DNA of 64,000 nucleotides from Phialocephala subalpina (lineage: Eukaryota > Ascomycota > Leotiomycetes > Helotiales > Mollisiaceae), in NCBI GenBank assembly GCA_900073065.1, contig FJOG01000013.1:1204408-1268407 (forward strand). Direction: 5' to 3'. The notes under the pieces were generated by a model. The model worked only from the letters and a program-made list of their open reading frames with translations, ran no database searches and was not told the DNA's origin. The translations under genes were made by a program, and so were the position numbers. Shown here in pieces: positions 21,097 through 31,517 of the stretch. The first letter of the stretch is position 1. Each line of letters starts with the position of its first letter.

Positions 21097-21562
21097 ATGG
21101 CATCTACAATCTCCTCATCCTATACTGAGAAGCTCACTCAAGACGTCCTACAAACTCCAATCCACCAAACCCTCGGCCTCAAACTCATATCCCAATCAAC
21201 AACTCCATCTCCAACAGCCCATACAAACTTCAAAACAACCTCCATCCACCTTACGCCCTCCAACACCGTCCACGGCGGCATTTCATCCCTTCTCATCGAC
21301 TCCACTTGCTTCCGAGCTCTCATCCCAACCTTATCAGATGGTCAATCATCCACAACTCTTGCCTCGGGCTTTCAGATCCTGAATTATGTGCCTGGCTGTG
21401 CCTGGAGAGGGAAAGCTACACGAAGTAGTGGGAAAAGTCATCAGGAAGGGGAAAAGCATTGCGTTTTGTGAGGGAGAAGTGAGCTGTGAAGGGAAAGTAA
21501 TTGCAGTCAGAACTTTGACGAAGATGATCGTGAGAGCTAAGGGGAAGGATAGCAAGTTATGA
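21097..21562 (+). pseudogene. Hotdog thioesterase broken by a 10-bp duplication
   Basis: PaaI/4HBT-type thioesterase fold. The diagnostic HGG segment is TVHGGISSLLIDSTC, followed by SGFQILNYVP. The reading frame then breaks and resumes in another frame as GEGKLHEVVGKVIRKGKSIA, which carries the expected C-terminal strands to a TGA at 21560-21562. The break coincides with a tandem duplication of a 10-nt unit (TGTGCCTGGC then TGTGCCTGGA, 21387-21406). Without one copy the two halves would be one frame of 151 residues, the family's usual size. No splice signals fit a 10-nt removal. It is either a recent pseudogene or a sequence error. Confidence 0.75.
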
Positions 21563-21950
21563 GAACGGGCCTCAGAGTGAAGCTGAGAAATAGAAAGGGT
21601 AAAACAGTCAGATGTCTAGATTCCATTATTCGTAGTTCTCGCCTCTGCATGCCAATAATCCCTACAACATGCGCCATGACTCGATTCAATCGAATTCAAG
21701 AAACGACCTCATCACTACCCACATCACCAACCCGTTTTTCGAGCCGGAAAACAATCCAGACGGACAGACGCCAGACCATGTTTGTTTATGATCCCTCCAT
21801 CCCGCATTCTAAAACGTGAAGAACAAAGTAAAAGTATAATACACAAGAAATATTCTCGATGCCTTTGGCGGAGCTCGTACCGCTACCTCGGGGGCGCTGA
21901 TTCGGTGTCTGAGGATGGGGAAATGTGTGCTAAATAACCCTCAGCATCGT
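21563..21950. other. Convergent intergenic region, no feature seen
   Basis: 3' regions of the thioesterase relic and the GDP-mannose transporter. Nothing recognised. Confidence 0.4.
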
Positions 21951-23293
21951 CTATGAACTCGAAGCATCCCTATTACTTTGAGAACTGGCGCTCATGACTG
22001 GTTGCTGAGTTGGGAGCGACATCTTGCTCATTTGTGTCTGCCTGACCTTTGCCCAAGCATAGACAATACCGCTAACGAATCCGATGATGATAGCTGAAAC
22101 GCTTCCGAATGTGACTGGTGCTGCGAAGAAAATGAGACCGCTGACGGCGATTGGGAGCTTGTTCAGCGCTCCGACCATAGAGTAGGTGGTCGAGGAGGTG
22201 ACACGAATACACCAGGCTGAGCAGTAGGAAATGAAGATCGTCGCGAGACCAGAGTAAATCATGCCAAGGATGAGGTTGTTTCTTGACGCCAATGGGAAGT
22301 TCTTCTGGACGTTGATAGAAGACCAATCCTCGAAAAGAAGGGAGCAAAGGAAGAGGACAGGGATGGTCAAGAGGTTGTTGTAGAACATGGCTGTAGAAAC
22401 GTCAGCAGACACCAAATATTTTGGCTTTTCATAACTCACTGTCCCAATCCTTGAAGTTCATCTTCTTAATAACCTTTCGCATGGACAAAACGTATGCTGC
22501 AGTGCAGAAAACATTCATTCCCATCCAAGCATAACCGGCATTCAATGTAGACAGAGCTGCCGCAGCATCAGAACCGACTGCTGCTGCTTCTCCATACAAA
22601 GCATGCTGAATATCAGCCCAAGCTGCAACGACAGAGCTAAGAACCATAAGTCCGAAAGAGAAGAGGGCGGATGCAGTGACGCTTCCTCCAAACCACAAAA
22701 CCTCTCCGTATGCAATGACAATGATGGTCAAGTTCTTGAAGATAGTGTAGACGGGAACCGAGAGGAACTGGAGGGCTTTGGTACTGGTATAGATCATACC
22801 AACGAGGAGAAGGGAGATAGGGAACCCTGTCAACACATTTAGCTTCTGCCATGCTTTTTGAGTGTACTGAGCCTACATTGCTTCGCCTTCTTTGTGTCAA
22901 ACGGTGCGAGGTTTGTGATCAAACCAGCTTGCTTGCAGATCACAATAGCAATAATGCAGACAAGGGACTGTTCAGGGTCAGCCAGTTCCATGTCCGAGGG
23001 GCCAAGGGGCGTACTTGAATAGCAAGGTAAAAGAAGTTCAAATTCCAGTCTTTGCCAGATACACAGTACTTGTTCGTAACTGTCATAGATATTGAAGCTA
23101 AACAGTATGCCAGAATGGAAATGGGAGGGCTATTCGTGATGTTGGCAAGCGCTGGATGCCCCGACTTCGAAGAGCCACTGTTCGATCTGGCCAGGAAGGG
23201 ATCCCGTTGTGAAGGCGATGACCGTCCATTGAAATTGCGCATTTCAACTTCTGGCATCTTGATGGTGTAATCTTCATTCTTCTTGTCGTCCAT
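21951..23293 (-). CDS. VRG4: Golgi GDP-mannose transporter
   Basis: Nucleotide-sugar antiporter that imports GDP-mannose into the Golgi lumen for mannosylation. The GALNK motif ([14 protein letters not shown]) that binds GDP-mannose is present. About ten hydrophobic helices include [59 protein letters not shown] and [16 protein letters not shown]. The N-terminal 60 residues are hydrophilic and Ser-rich. Four exons: 23293-23015, 22967-22877, 22826-22440 and 22390-21951 (398 residues), all with closing phases. The start is the Met before [18 protein letters not shown]; an upstream in-frame Met is less likely. Divergent from the phosducin-like gene over 542 bp. Confidence 0.95.
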
Positions 23294-23835
23294 GGTTGCT
23301 GAGGTTCGAGGATTCTCAGAAACTTGTTCGTACCAGTTGACGCGCAAGTGTCACAAAAGGGGGATGGGGCTATCTGCCGGATTCGAAGTCGCAGACGGTC
23401 GCTGAATATAAGGTCGTTATTATCGCAGCATCGGTCGAGCTGCGGGAATGGCGAAGGCGTTCGATGGGTCGTTCAGGGTCCAAGGGGAAGTGTTGGAGGT
23501 TCTCGATGGGAAACTTATTTGGCCTCTCCCAAATTCTTAGCGGGTTTAATTTTAGAAAGGCAGGGATCAGCAAGTCCGCCTTAGAGAATGAGGCTCACTC
23601 ACAATAACTTCCTTGGAAATATGTTGATAAATGATGCACAAGTAAGAAGAGAAAGAAAAGATTGTCTTTTGAGCAAATGGAAAGCTTCTCCTATTCATCA
23701 AAGTGAAGCATGAGGGCGTCTCTACTTGTGGCCTAATAAGGACTAGGGTATCTGCGCGTAAAGGCATCACGAAATTGTTACAGTGCTTTTCACGCGTGCT
23801 GGCCAACCAGTCGACAAGCACTCACAAATCCCAGG
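23294..23835. other. Divergent intergenic region, VRG4 / phosducin-like
   Basis: Promoter space for two divergent genes. No ORF with recognisable content. Confidence 0.45.
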
Positions 23836-24499
23836 ATGGCAAACATTGATTCCCATGTGGCGAGGGTACTCGATGAGGGCAATTCGGATGACGAAGACGC
23901 GCTCATTGCTTCCCTCGAGGATTCTCCGGCTCTCGATGCGTTCAGAGAACAGAGGATCCAGCAGCTGCATTCGGAATTTACCAGAGCGAAGTCACAGAAG
24001 AACCAGGGATTTGGCAATTATACAGAGATCAAGGAGGAGAAGGCATTGATGGATTTGACGACTGAGGTCAAATATGCTGTGGTACATTTTGCGAAGGACG
24101 ATTTTGCGAGATGTGGGGTTATGGACGGGCATTTAGAGGTATGCATTACCATTTTGGTGGAATACAGAGCTAATGATGTGGCAGAGCTTAGCTCAGAAGC
24201 ACTTCGATACTCGATTCCTAAAGATGAATGTGGAGAATGCGCCATTCTTGGTCACCAAGTTGAAGGTCCAAGTCCTGCCTTGTGTCTTAGCTTTCGTTGA
24301 TGGGAAGAGCGTCGACCGGATTGTGGGATTTGAAGGCTTGGGATATACACCGGATACCTTCACAACGAAGGACTTGGAGGCTAGGCTATTGAGCTCTGGG
24401 GTCATACAGAGAGCTAAGGCTTCAAAGGATGCTGGCGGTGTGAAGTGGGGAGTGAAGAAAGCCAAGAAGGAGGATAGCGATGATGAGGATTGGGATTGA
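23836..24499 (+). CDS. PLP1: Phosducin/TXNDC9-like thioredoxin-fold protein
   Basis: Cochaperone-type thioredoxin-fold protein; relatives act with the CCT chaperonin in tubulin and actin folding. A coiled N-terminus (ALDAFREQRIQQLHSEFTRA) precedes EVKYAVVHFAKDDFARCGVMDGHLESLAQKHFDTRFLKMNVENAPFL. A single Cys (RCGVMD) replaces the thioredoxin CxxC, as in TXNDC9/Plp1. The acidic C-terminus (DSDDEDWD) is also typical. Two exons: 23836-24138 and 24185-24499 (205 residues). The acceptor GGCAG restores HLESLAQKHF in frame. Confidence 0.9.
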
Positions 24500-26033
24500 G
24501 GGCTATACTCGGGAAGCACAAGAGGTCACGCTATCCAAGAGCGTCAAGTGCAGAGCCGAATCAAGGCTCTTTGGACAAAACCTGCAAATAGTGGCCAGTC
24601 AGTCAGACTTGGGAGATTCTCTGCACGCGGAGGAAAGACTTCGGTCTATGCAGTTGGGTCAGGCTATCCATGGAACTATGATTACTGACGAGCACAACTC
24701 TGCTTGTCACAAAAGCCATATGGCAAAGGAGGTTAGGAATTGGGAAGCAAGACCCAATATCAACCCTATTGTGGACGTTTTAGCAGAACAACTCTTGCTA
24801 AGAAGTCACCATAGTCTCTCTAAGAGGACACCACTCAATAGAATCAACTCCACGAATATGTATCCTCACTTATCGTTGCCCAAGATGTGATGGTACTCAT
24901 AACAGCTGCCAATATCAAACTCTCCAACTCCTCAAGGCCTAGAACTCCGTGATACGACCCCACCTCGGCCCCACCAGGCTCACAATAGCCAATGATCAAA
25001 TTCCTTCAAGGCCACCACTCTATTTTTACCCTTCTTTCACACCGCCTATCTAACTACCCGTATAGATTTAAATAACCTGAAAATTCGCCATCAAAGTACA
25101 AAAAGCTTCCGTGGTCCAAGTAAGACATTACCATGCAACCGTTTCGAAAAGTCAAACTAATAGATTCCCAGTGGTTAGGATGTAAGTTTCACAATAGCAA
25201 GTGAAAGTCAAGCTTTCACTAATGAAATATAGTCCACCCTTCCACAGTGTTGATAGGTGGAGGTTCGTGTTCGATTCACGGCGGTTGCACTCTATTATCT
25301 TTTTGAATTTTTTTTGTCACTCGGGACAACCGAAGTGCCGAGAGTTTGTTTCATGCATGATTCATGGAGCTTGCCCTAAAGCTGTGCTGGTTGGGGCCGG
25401 TTGGTGGGGGTAGAGGGGTAAGTGATCAATTGTACACGAGATGTGTAGACAGCATACTTGCTGGAACTTGCACCCCCAAAGCAACAGCAAGAAGAGCATG
25501 CTTTATAATTTAGGGCAAAGATTGATTTTGTCAAATTCCTTTTTTGAGCAACATTGAGGCTGAAGCTAGACTTGAAGCTGAAAGTTTAGAATAGAGGCTA
25601 GTCGAGGTCGAGTCTTGAGTAGTCGTCGACCTCGCTTCCCCTTTTCGCGGCGAACGACGGTGTCGAGAACACTTGCAAGTTGCAAGTTGCAACCGGAAGC
25701 TGCACAGCTACAGAGTAACAGGCTTGGTGAGATGGACATATGATCTCAAATCACTATTCTAGAGAGGTATTGTGAAAGTGAGAACTACACACACTGAACT
25801 TCGGAACTTTGAAAACCGGTGAGCAAGATCAACTGATATGGAGATTCTTCAAGGTGATCATCAGAAGCGCTTCACACTCAAACTAAAAAGGGATCTTGAT
25901 GATAGTGAAAACGACTTTGATATTTAAAACTTCAAAGGGTAAGGGTATTGTTACTTCTTCAAACAGTCAAACTCGCTGAAATCAAAGCGAACGAAGACTC
26001 CTCCGCAACAATTAAACCCTCAACAATCATGTC
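24500..26033. other. Intergenic, 1.5 kb, with a Pol III-like RNA candidate
   Basis: No protein gene seen. It contains a structured tRNA-like unit (25135-25315, listed separately) and a short direct repeat of TTGCAAG words near 25674-25694. Confidence 0.5.
25135..25315 (+). ncRNA. Candidate structured Pol III transcript, tRNA-like
   Basis: An A-box-like CAGTGGTTAGGATG (25169-25182) and a B-box GTTCGATTC inside a T-arm-like hairpin (CGTG, 7-nt loop, CACG; 25266-25280) are followed by T runs at 25300-25304 and 25308-25315. The ends pair: GCAACCG (25135-25141) is the exact complement of CGGTTGC (25282-25288), which directly follows the T-arm as an acceptor stem would. Inside are hairpins GTGAAAG / CTTTCAC (25201-25219) and CCACC / GGTGG (about 25233-25259). 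It is too long and has too many insertions for a standard tRNA, so it is a novel Pol III RNA, a tRNA-derived element or a tRNA relic. Confidence 0.35.
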
Positions 26034-26477
26034 CTAATCCTTCAAATTCAACCCCTCAGCCTCCGAATCCTCACTCAGCACCGAATTCCTCCTCCCCAGT
26101 CCCAAAATGCCAGGCCAAAGTTTATCTGCATTACTGCCTCTCCTTCCTTCCGCAACACAAGTCCTATTACCCGCACCGCCGATCCCGACATGCCAGTTCT
26201 TCGCCGCCGCTCTCATCCGAGCTTCCTCCCTCTCAGCCCTCTTCTCCGAACTTATAACAGATCGATCTTGAAGACTTCGATGGTTGCCGGCACCGCCAAT
26301 GCTAGTACTAAATGTGCCGATGGTTCGTGGTTTGATGGAGGGAGATGGGGTTGAGGGAAGCATGTGGCAGGTCCTGTGATAGTTTCCGGCGCCGCCGATG
26401 CCGGTTTTGGAGTAGCGACGGGTGTGGGATTGGGTTGTTGAGACGCTGCTTGAGCGGGATGTTGTTGTTGTAGACAT
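26034..26477 (-). CDS. GxGGAGN-repeat protein (DUF3602 / Par32-like)
   Basis: 147 residues from the Met at 26477 (MSTTTTSRSSSV). It carries three copies of the hallmark motif: TGIGGAGN (about 25-32), TSIGGAGN (58-65) and VGIGGAGN (97-104). The protein is otherwise Ser/Thr/Arg-rich and probably disordered, with a charged helix (EKRAEREEARMRAAAKNW) before the third copy. Fungal DUF3602 proteins include yeast Par32, a regulator of ammonium uptake, but the role of this one is unknown. Usual motifs read GRGGAGN; here Ile replaces Arg in all three. The ORF extends upstream to 26786, but that part looks like untranslated leader. Confidence 0.7.
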   Translation of the reverse strand: MSTTTTSRSSSVSTTQSHTRRYSKTGIGGAGNYHRTCHMLPSTPSPSIKPRTIGTFSTSIGGAGNHRSLQDRSVISSEKRAEREEARMRAAAKNWHVGIGGAGNRTCVAEGRRGSNADKLWPGILGLGRRNSVLSEDSEAEGLNLKD

Positions 26478-27937
26478 CTCGATGATTGTGGTTGTTGAGT
26501 TGGAGGAAAGAAGCTGATGTGAATGTGGGGAGGATGTTGCTCTGATTTTGAATTTGAGGAATGCTGCTGAGCTCAAGGACAACTTGATGTCTTTTACTCG
26601 AATTGGAAGACTTGAGGCTCGTAAAAGGTGAAGAAGAACAAAGCAGGTGCAAATTGGTGTGGTAAAGTATCTCACTGGACGGCAGATATCGAACGAGGAA
26701 AAATGAGGATCTGAGCACACTTTATGCTCAAACATCGCGTACTCATCATCAAAGAACCCCCTTCGGAGTGCACGAACAGCACTCATCCAATACTTTCCGA
26801 GTAGTCGTAGATATTATACTCACCGCATGGCCCCAGCTCCTCAAAACATGATGCCAAGATGTTTATGCTTCAACATCGCCTATGTAGCGCCTCCATACTC
26901 TCCGCCCAAGAAACTCAAAGGAGATGCCGGGCTTAAAAAGCACACACAATTGGACTACCATGCGCCAAGCTATCTCTCCTTATGCTGCTGTCAAACATCA
27001 GCCTCATAGGCGTTTACTGCATCCAGATGTCTTCAGATCTTGGGAAAGCTTTCGGGTAACCGAGAGGCGTATCCGTAGTTGTTGCTGTGGCTTGCGTGGG
27101 GTCCAAAACATGGCCACCTATCCTACATCAACGTTTGAAAGGCGTCTGCTTCTTCCGGCTGCAGCGAATAGAGAACAAAGTTCCGGAATAGCCGAAAAAG
27201 AGGCTGACTGATATCTCGTTTCCACTTGATGTCCCTTGGACAACGGCACTCGGTAATGTGCCTCCAGCAAGGCAAACCTGCCCTCTCGTGGCCAGATCCA
27301 CGGGAAAGGATACCGAAATACATGTGTGGAAGTACCAGCGCATCGCGCACATCAAAACAACGGCAAGGACATCGTTAGCATCTCTTGACTCGCAATTGAG
27401 ATCTGATGATCTGTCTTCGTACTTCGTAAAATCACAAGCAAACATCCTCACCGCTTGGTGACAGCCAGTATCTCCACCGTGGCTAGTAGTATGATACCTG
27501 TTTCGGAGTTTATTGCCGTTGATGCACTCCTGCACTTCACGTGTGTCCTGATAGCTTGTCGGATTTGATTCCATCGATCGTGGCTGTCAAATTGGCCGAA
27601 GCTCCGACATTTGGCGAGAGGAGCAAAACAAGCGCTTCATAGTTTCGTAGCTCGTAAAATTCCATATAAATTGCACCATTCACAGCACGTGTATTGCATT
27701 GAGTCAGCGAATGGCGGGGTTGTTTGTGGTTCGAATCATGTGCGATGACGAAAATCGAGGGGCAACCAGCCAAAGCCGTTCCTCTCGTTTCGGCCGCTCC
27801 AAAATCTTACGAACATCAACGCAGACCACTTCGCCGTCTTTAGATATCTTTCACTACGACTCTGACAACGTATTTGAAGAGCACATTTCCTGCTTCCCGA
27901 AAAAGACAAGACATAGGATAAGCTGCCAAGAGACAAA
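26478..27937. other. Intergenic, 1.5 kb, no gene recognised
   Basis: A 148-codon minus ORF (27128-27574) and overlapping plus ORFs show no domain, signal peptide or intron. I do not call them. The last part is the 5' region of the dioxygenase gene. Confidence 0.4.
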
Positions 27938-28625
27938 ATGAAGGCATACTGGTTCGACAACGAAGCTGTAAGCTTCCGCCCTTCATCCCCAAGAATTCAA
28001 TCGCTGACGGCACTGTGCACCGCAGGGCGACCAACGCATCCCACACGATTCCGGTCGCACAGTGTCCCCAGAATACCTCGAGAAACTCGGCGTCCTCTAC
28101 TATAACCTCAGCAATGAATCCGATGTTGACCAGCTAGCGAAAGACCGGAGCTACAAGAATAGGGATTTGATTACAGTCAGTCCGGAGAAGATGGGAGAGG
28201 TGTATGAGGAGAAGGTGAAATCGTTTTTCAATGAGCATTTGCATGAGGATGAGGAGATCAGGTATATTAGGGATGGGTCGGGTTTCTTTGACGTTAGGAG
28301 TGAGGAGGATGAGTGGGTTAGGATCTTCTTGGTGAAGGACGATTTGATTGTAGGTCTATTCTGAGGTTCAATGGAGAGGGGATGTGTGCTGATTGAGGGA
28401 TAGATTCTGCCAGCTGGTATCTACCATCGATTCACAACAGACGACAAGAACGTAAGTGAAAGGGAATGGACTCTGTGGATATTGTCTAACTCAGAATAGT
28501 ACATTGTTGCTATGAGATTGTTCAAGGAGGAGCCAAAATGGACTCCCCTGAACCGCGGTCCTGAAGTCGATGTCAACCCATTCCGAAAGGAGTACCTCAC
28601 GCAGCGCACTGCTCTAGCAAGCTGA
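27938..28625 (+). CDS. ADI1: Acireductone dioxygenase
   Basis: Methionine salvage enzyme that oxidises acireductone to 2-oxo-4-methylthiobutanoate and formate using Fe. Cupin metal ligands show in [13 protein letters not shown] (H-x-H-x4-E) and PAGIYHRFT (second His). The start MKAYWFDN and [10 protein letters not shown] are family landmarks. Four small exons: 27938-27967, 28026-28349, 28404-28451 and 28500-28625 (175 residues, normal for fungi). All introns are phase 0. Confidence 0.95.
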
Positions 28626-28748
28626 GGGATGGACTTGGACGAGGGTGAATACATAATGACTTGATAGCCGTATGATGAGCACAAAAATACCACAATGTTG
28701 TCTTTTTCGAATGCTACGGAATGTATGTGTGTTGCAAGTGCATCCCAA

Positions 28749-29701
28749 CTAGTCAGATTCTGCCTTCCTTAACCAAATAATGGCGCAGGTATGTATCCAG
28801 GCAGAAAAAGGCAACAGTCTGGTGTTCATTGTCTGGTCCGGCCGGGCCTTTCGTAAGCCATGTTTTCTCATTATGTATCTCGCGGACCTCAGAAGCAAGT
28901 CCTTTGGGAAACACTCTGGATGTTCGGAGAAGGTTTCGGGGTCAAAGAAGAGCATTGCTTGATGGACAGCGAGTTGGCGAAGCTTACTATTAACACTGGT
29001 ATACTCGAATACGGATGGCATCCAGTGACAGCTAGGGCGATAGAGCGAGGCACTCTTCCGAATTTTTGTAGAGCTCAGGTTCCAGAAACAAGCCCTTCGT
29101 CTGCTGTGCAGAATGCTCATGACCTTGTTCTGCAAACTAGGTATGAAGAGCCTTTCAGCAAGTATCTAGAGGCGAACCAGATTCATATCTAGATCGTCCA
29201 CTTCTGCAAACTAGTACGTTCATCTTCCTTGATACTGCCTTGTTCGCCGGACAAAGTCTTCATTGCTTTTGCGACGCCGAGGTCCAGATCACGACCGTAG
29301 ATCCATTTTTCAAGGAGGACGAATACCTTGGGCTCGATGTCGGACATGTCGTAGGTCAAGGTTCGCCCCTCAGTGAATGGGCCGTTGAATGCCTTCTCCC
29401 ACACTATGGAGACTGGGCAAGCCAAATCTAAGACCTCATGAGTGCTTTCACTTGAACGGGGAATTATTATCATACCCTTGTGCACAATGAAGTTCTTTTC
29501 CTCCTCGTTGCCGCCAACAAAGAAAGTGACTAACTAGTCTATAGCCCTAAAAATTACCGCTTGTTAAATAGCTTCGAACCAAGCATGAGGTAGGATAAGC
29601 AGAGCAACGTACGAGAAATCCAGCTCATCATGCTGCTCATACACCTCATCTTCTTGTGCGACTGGCGGCGGAGCTGTATTGCCAGCAAACCTCCGTAGCA
29701 T
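28749..29701 (-). pseudogene. Decayed BTB/POZ domain gene, copy C
   Basis: From the Met at 29701 (MLRRFAGNTAPPP), pieces read DELDFSY, LVTFFVGGNEEEKNFIVHK, WEKAFNGPFTEGRTLTYDMS, EPKVFVLLEKWIYGRDLDL, then VDDLDMNLVRL-stop-ILAERLFIP and SKLRQLAVHQAMLFFDPETF, ending FPKDLLLRSARY. Introns separate the first pieces (for example GTATGA to CCATAG around 29466-29402). The stop (TAG, 29166-29168) replaces the Trp that copies A and B keep in LWILA(E/D)R. A one-base frame change lies just before it, near 29205. Without these two lesions it would be an ordinary fungal BTB protein. It could still make a truncated BTB domain. Confidence 0.75.
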
Positions 29702-31517
29702 CGTTTCTTTTTACTTGTTGTCGCTTCGCAAGGTAAGAACGAACTGTCTGAGCAAGTTGATACTGATGAATTCGCAGGAAGAGGGGAAGAGGCCAAAAAT
29801 ATATGAATGTGAGAATTCTTCTTCTCTATCTTTCACAAAGAATCGTGAGATAGAAAATACCAGAGCCGGTATACTTCGGGGATGAGCCTCTTCACTCTCT
29901 AATGCTGCATGGTTGACCTTGCTTTGACTGGCAGTTTCGAAACGTGCCACAATATTGGAGATGATCTCCTATCTTCTTTCGTCACATGAAGTTAGGTGAA
30001 ATCAGGCATGAAGTCCAATTCCCCCATCCTAACTAGAACATTTCCCGCGCCCGTTCTCAATCTGTTGTATGCTCAGACTCGACTTTCAAGTCTGATTATA
30101 GTACCGATACAGCATCTCCCAGCCAGGAAGGGACATTCAACCAGCCAACCTAGGCCCTGCTCCCCTTTCTTCCAATCTCAGAACCTACACAACCTAAACA
30201 TATAGTTTTGGTTAAACATTTTCCACCCCAGCACCGTGATCAAGCTGTCATTTCATCGTCAATATTCAACGAAATTCTAAATACTAACATACACCGCAGC
30301 CACCAACCAACAGAAGCAACAGTCCTCAAACCAACGCCCAACTTCTAGCTTTCTTCTTCTCTTCTGCACTTACCAAAAACCAACACGCAGCGTGTTACCA
30401 TCATTCAAGGTCCATTGAAACCGTTGTTTCCGTCTTCGCAAACTTCGAAACAATGCAACCTGCAAGATAGCAACTCGCCATCGTCCATCGATTCGCTTTG
30501 TTAGTACTTCCATTTTTCTAGCACAATTTACTTCCTGGCAGCTTGATCACGGAATGCCTCTTTTTTGGCCGTGTCGATTTCATTTTTGGCATTCGCTTGC
30601 GCATGCTTCGACTTTTGACCTCGGTTGTGAAGATGGGAAAGAGGTGAGGATGAGGGTTGGTCTCGTCCCGAACCGGAACCAGAAGGTGAGCTCAGGAGTC
30701 AGAACTACTCGGAAACGGCGTAAGTTATTGCGAAATCCTTTAGCTACAATTCACATGAATCGTGAGAAAACAAGTATTTAAAACCTTCACCCTTTTCTCC
30801 ATTCCCTGTCTAGAAGTCGGAGGCATTTTTGGTCGAAGGAACTTTGAGAACTCAGGTTCCGCATTGGGGAGAAGAATGTGCAAGACGAGGTTGGATCTCC
30901 AAAGATACAGTATTTCGATTGTGAGCTGATTCCTTTCAAAGAGTCCCAAGAAGCAAAGTCGTCTTCAACCTTCAAACACTGACCGGGTTCACTCATCAAG
31001 ACCTTGCAGCGAATCTGAGCGTTTTGATTGAAAGGAAGTACCCTCCATGAGACTACATTGGGGGATGTCGAAGCTGAAAGAAGGCATTCTCCCAAGTATA
31101 ACTTATGTATGGCACTACTGACCTTCACTGCTCTTCATTCTCACCTTCTCACTTGCACTTTTTCCAAACACGGAACTACCAGATTGAGAATGGGTCACAA
31201 TTATTCACTACCTGTAAGAGGTCCAATCGAACGTCTTACCACTTGACTTCTCGTCGATGGCCAAGCTGGTGACCTTCTATCTATGTCGGAGAAGGAGACC
31301 ACGAGCAGCAATTTCTCGTATCTAAAAGTAACCTAGAACTTCATGTCTAAAATCGAGAACTCTTCCCGCTTGGTTACAATATGTGTTTGACGAACAGCAT
31401 AATATGAATGCAATAACAGAAATGACGATGAAGCGCGATAGGTGATTGACATCTCATCTCATGAATCTATGCATCCAATCTCTGCCATAAACGTGGGTAT
31501 CGTAATTCATCTAACTC
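29702..31517. other. Intergenic, 1.8 kb, no gene recognised
   Basis: Only short ORFs (for example 29996-30205, 30787-31128) without recognisable content. I see no repeat or RNA gene. It separates the BTB relic's 5' side from the 3' end of the karyopherin gene. Confidence 0.4.

Noticed and set aside
27128..27574. 148-codon minus ORF
   Set aside because: No domain, signal peptide or splice context; overlapping plus ORFs are equally long.
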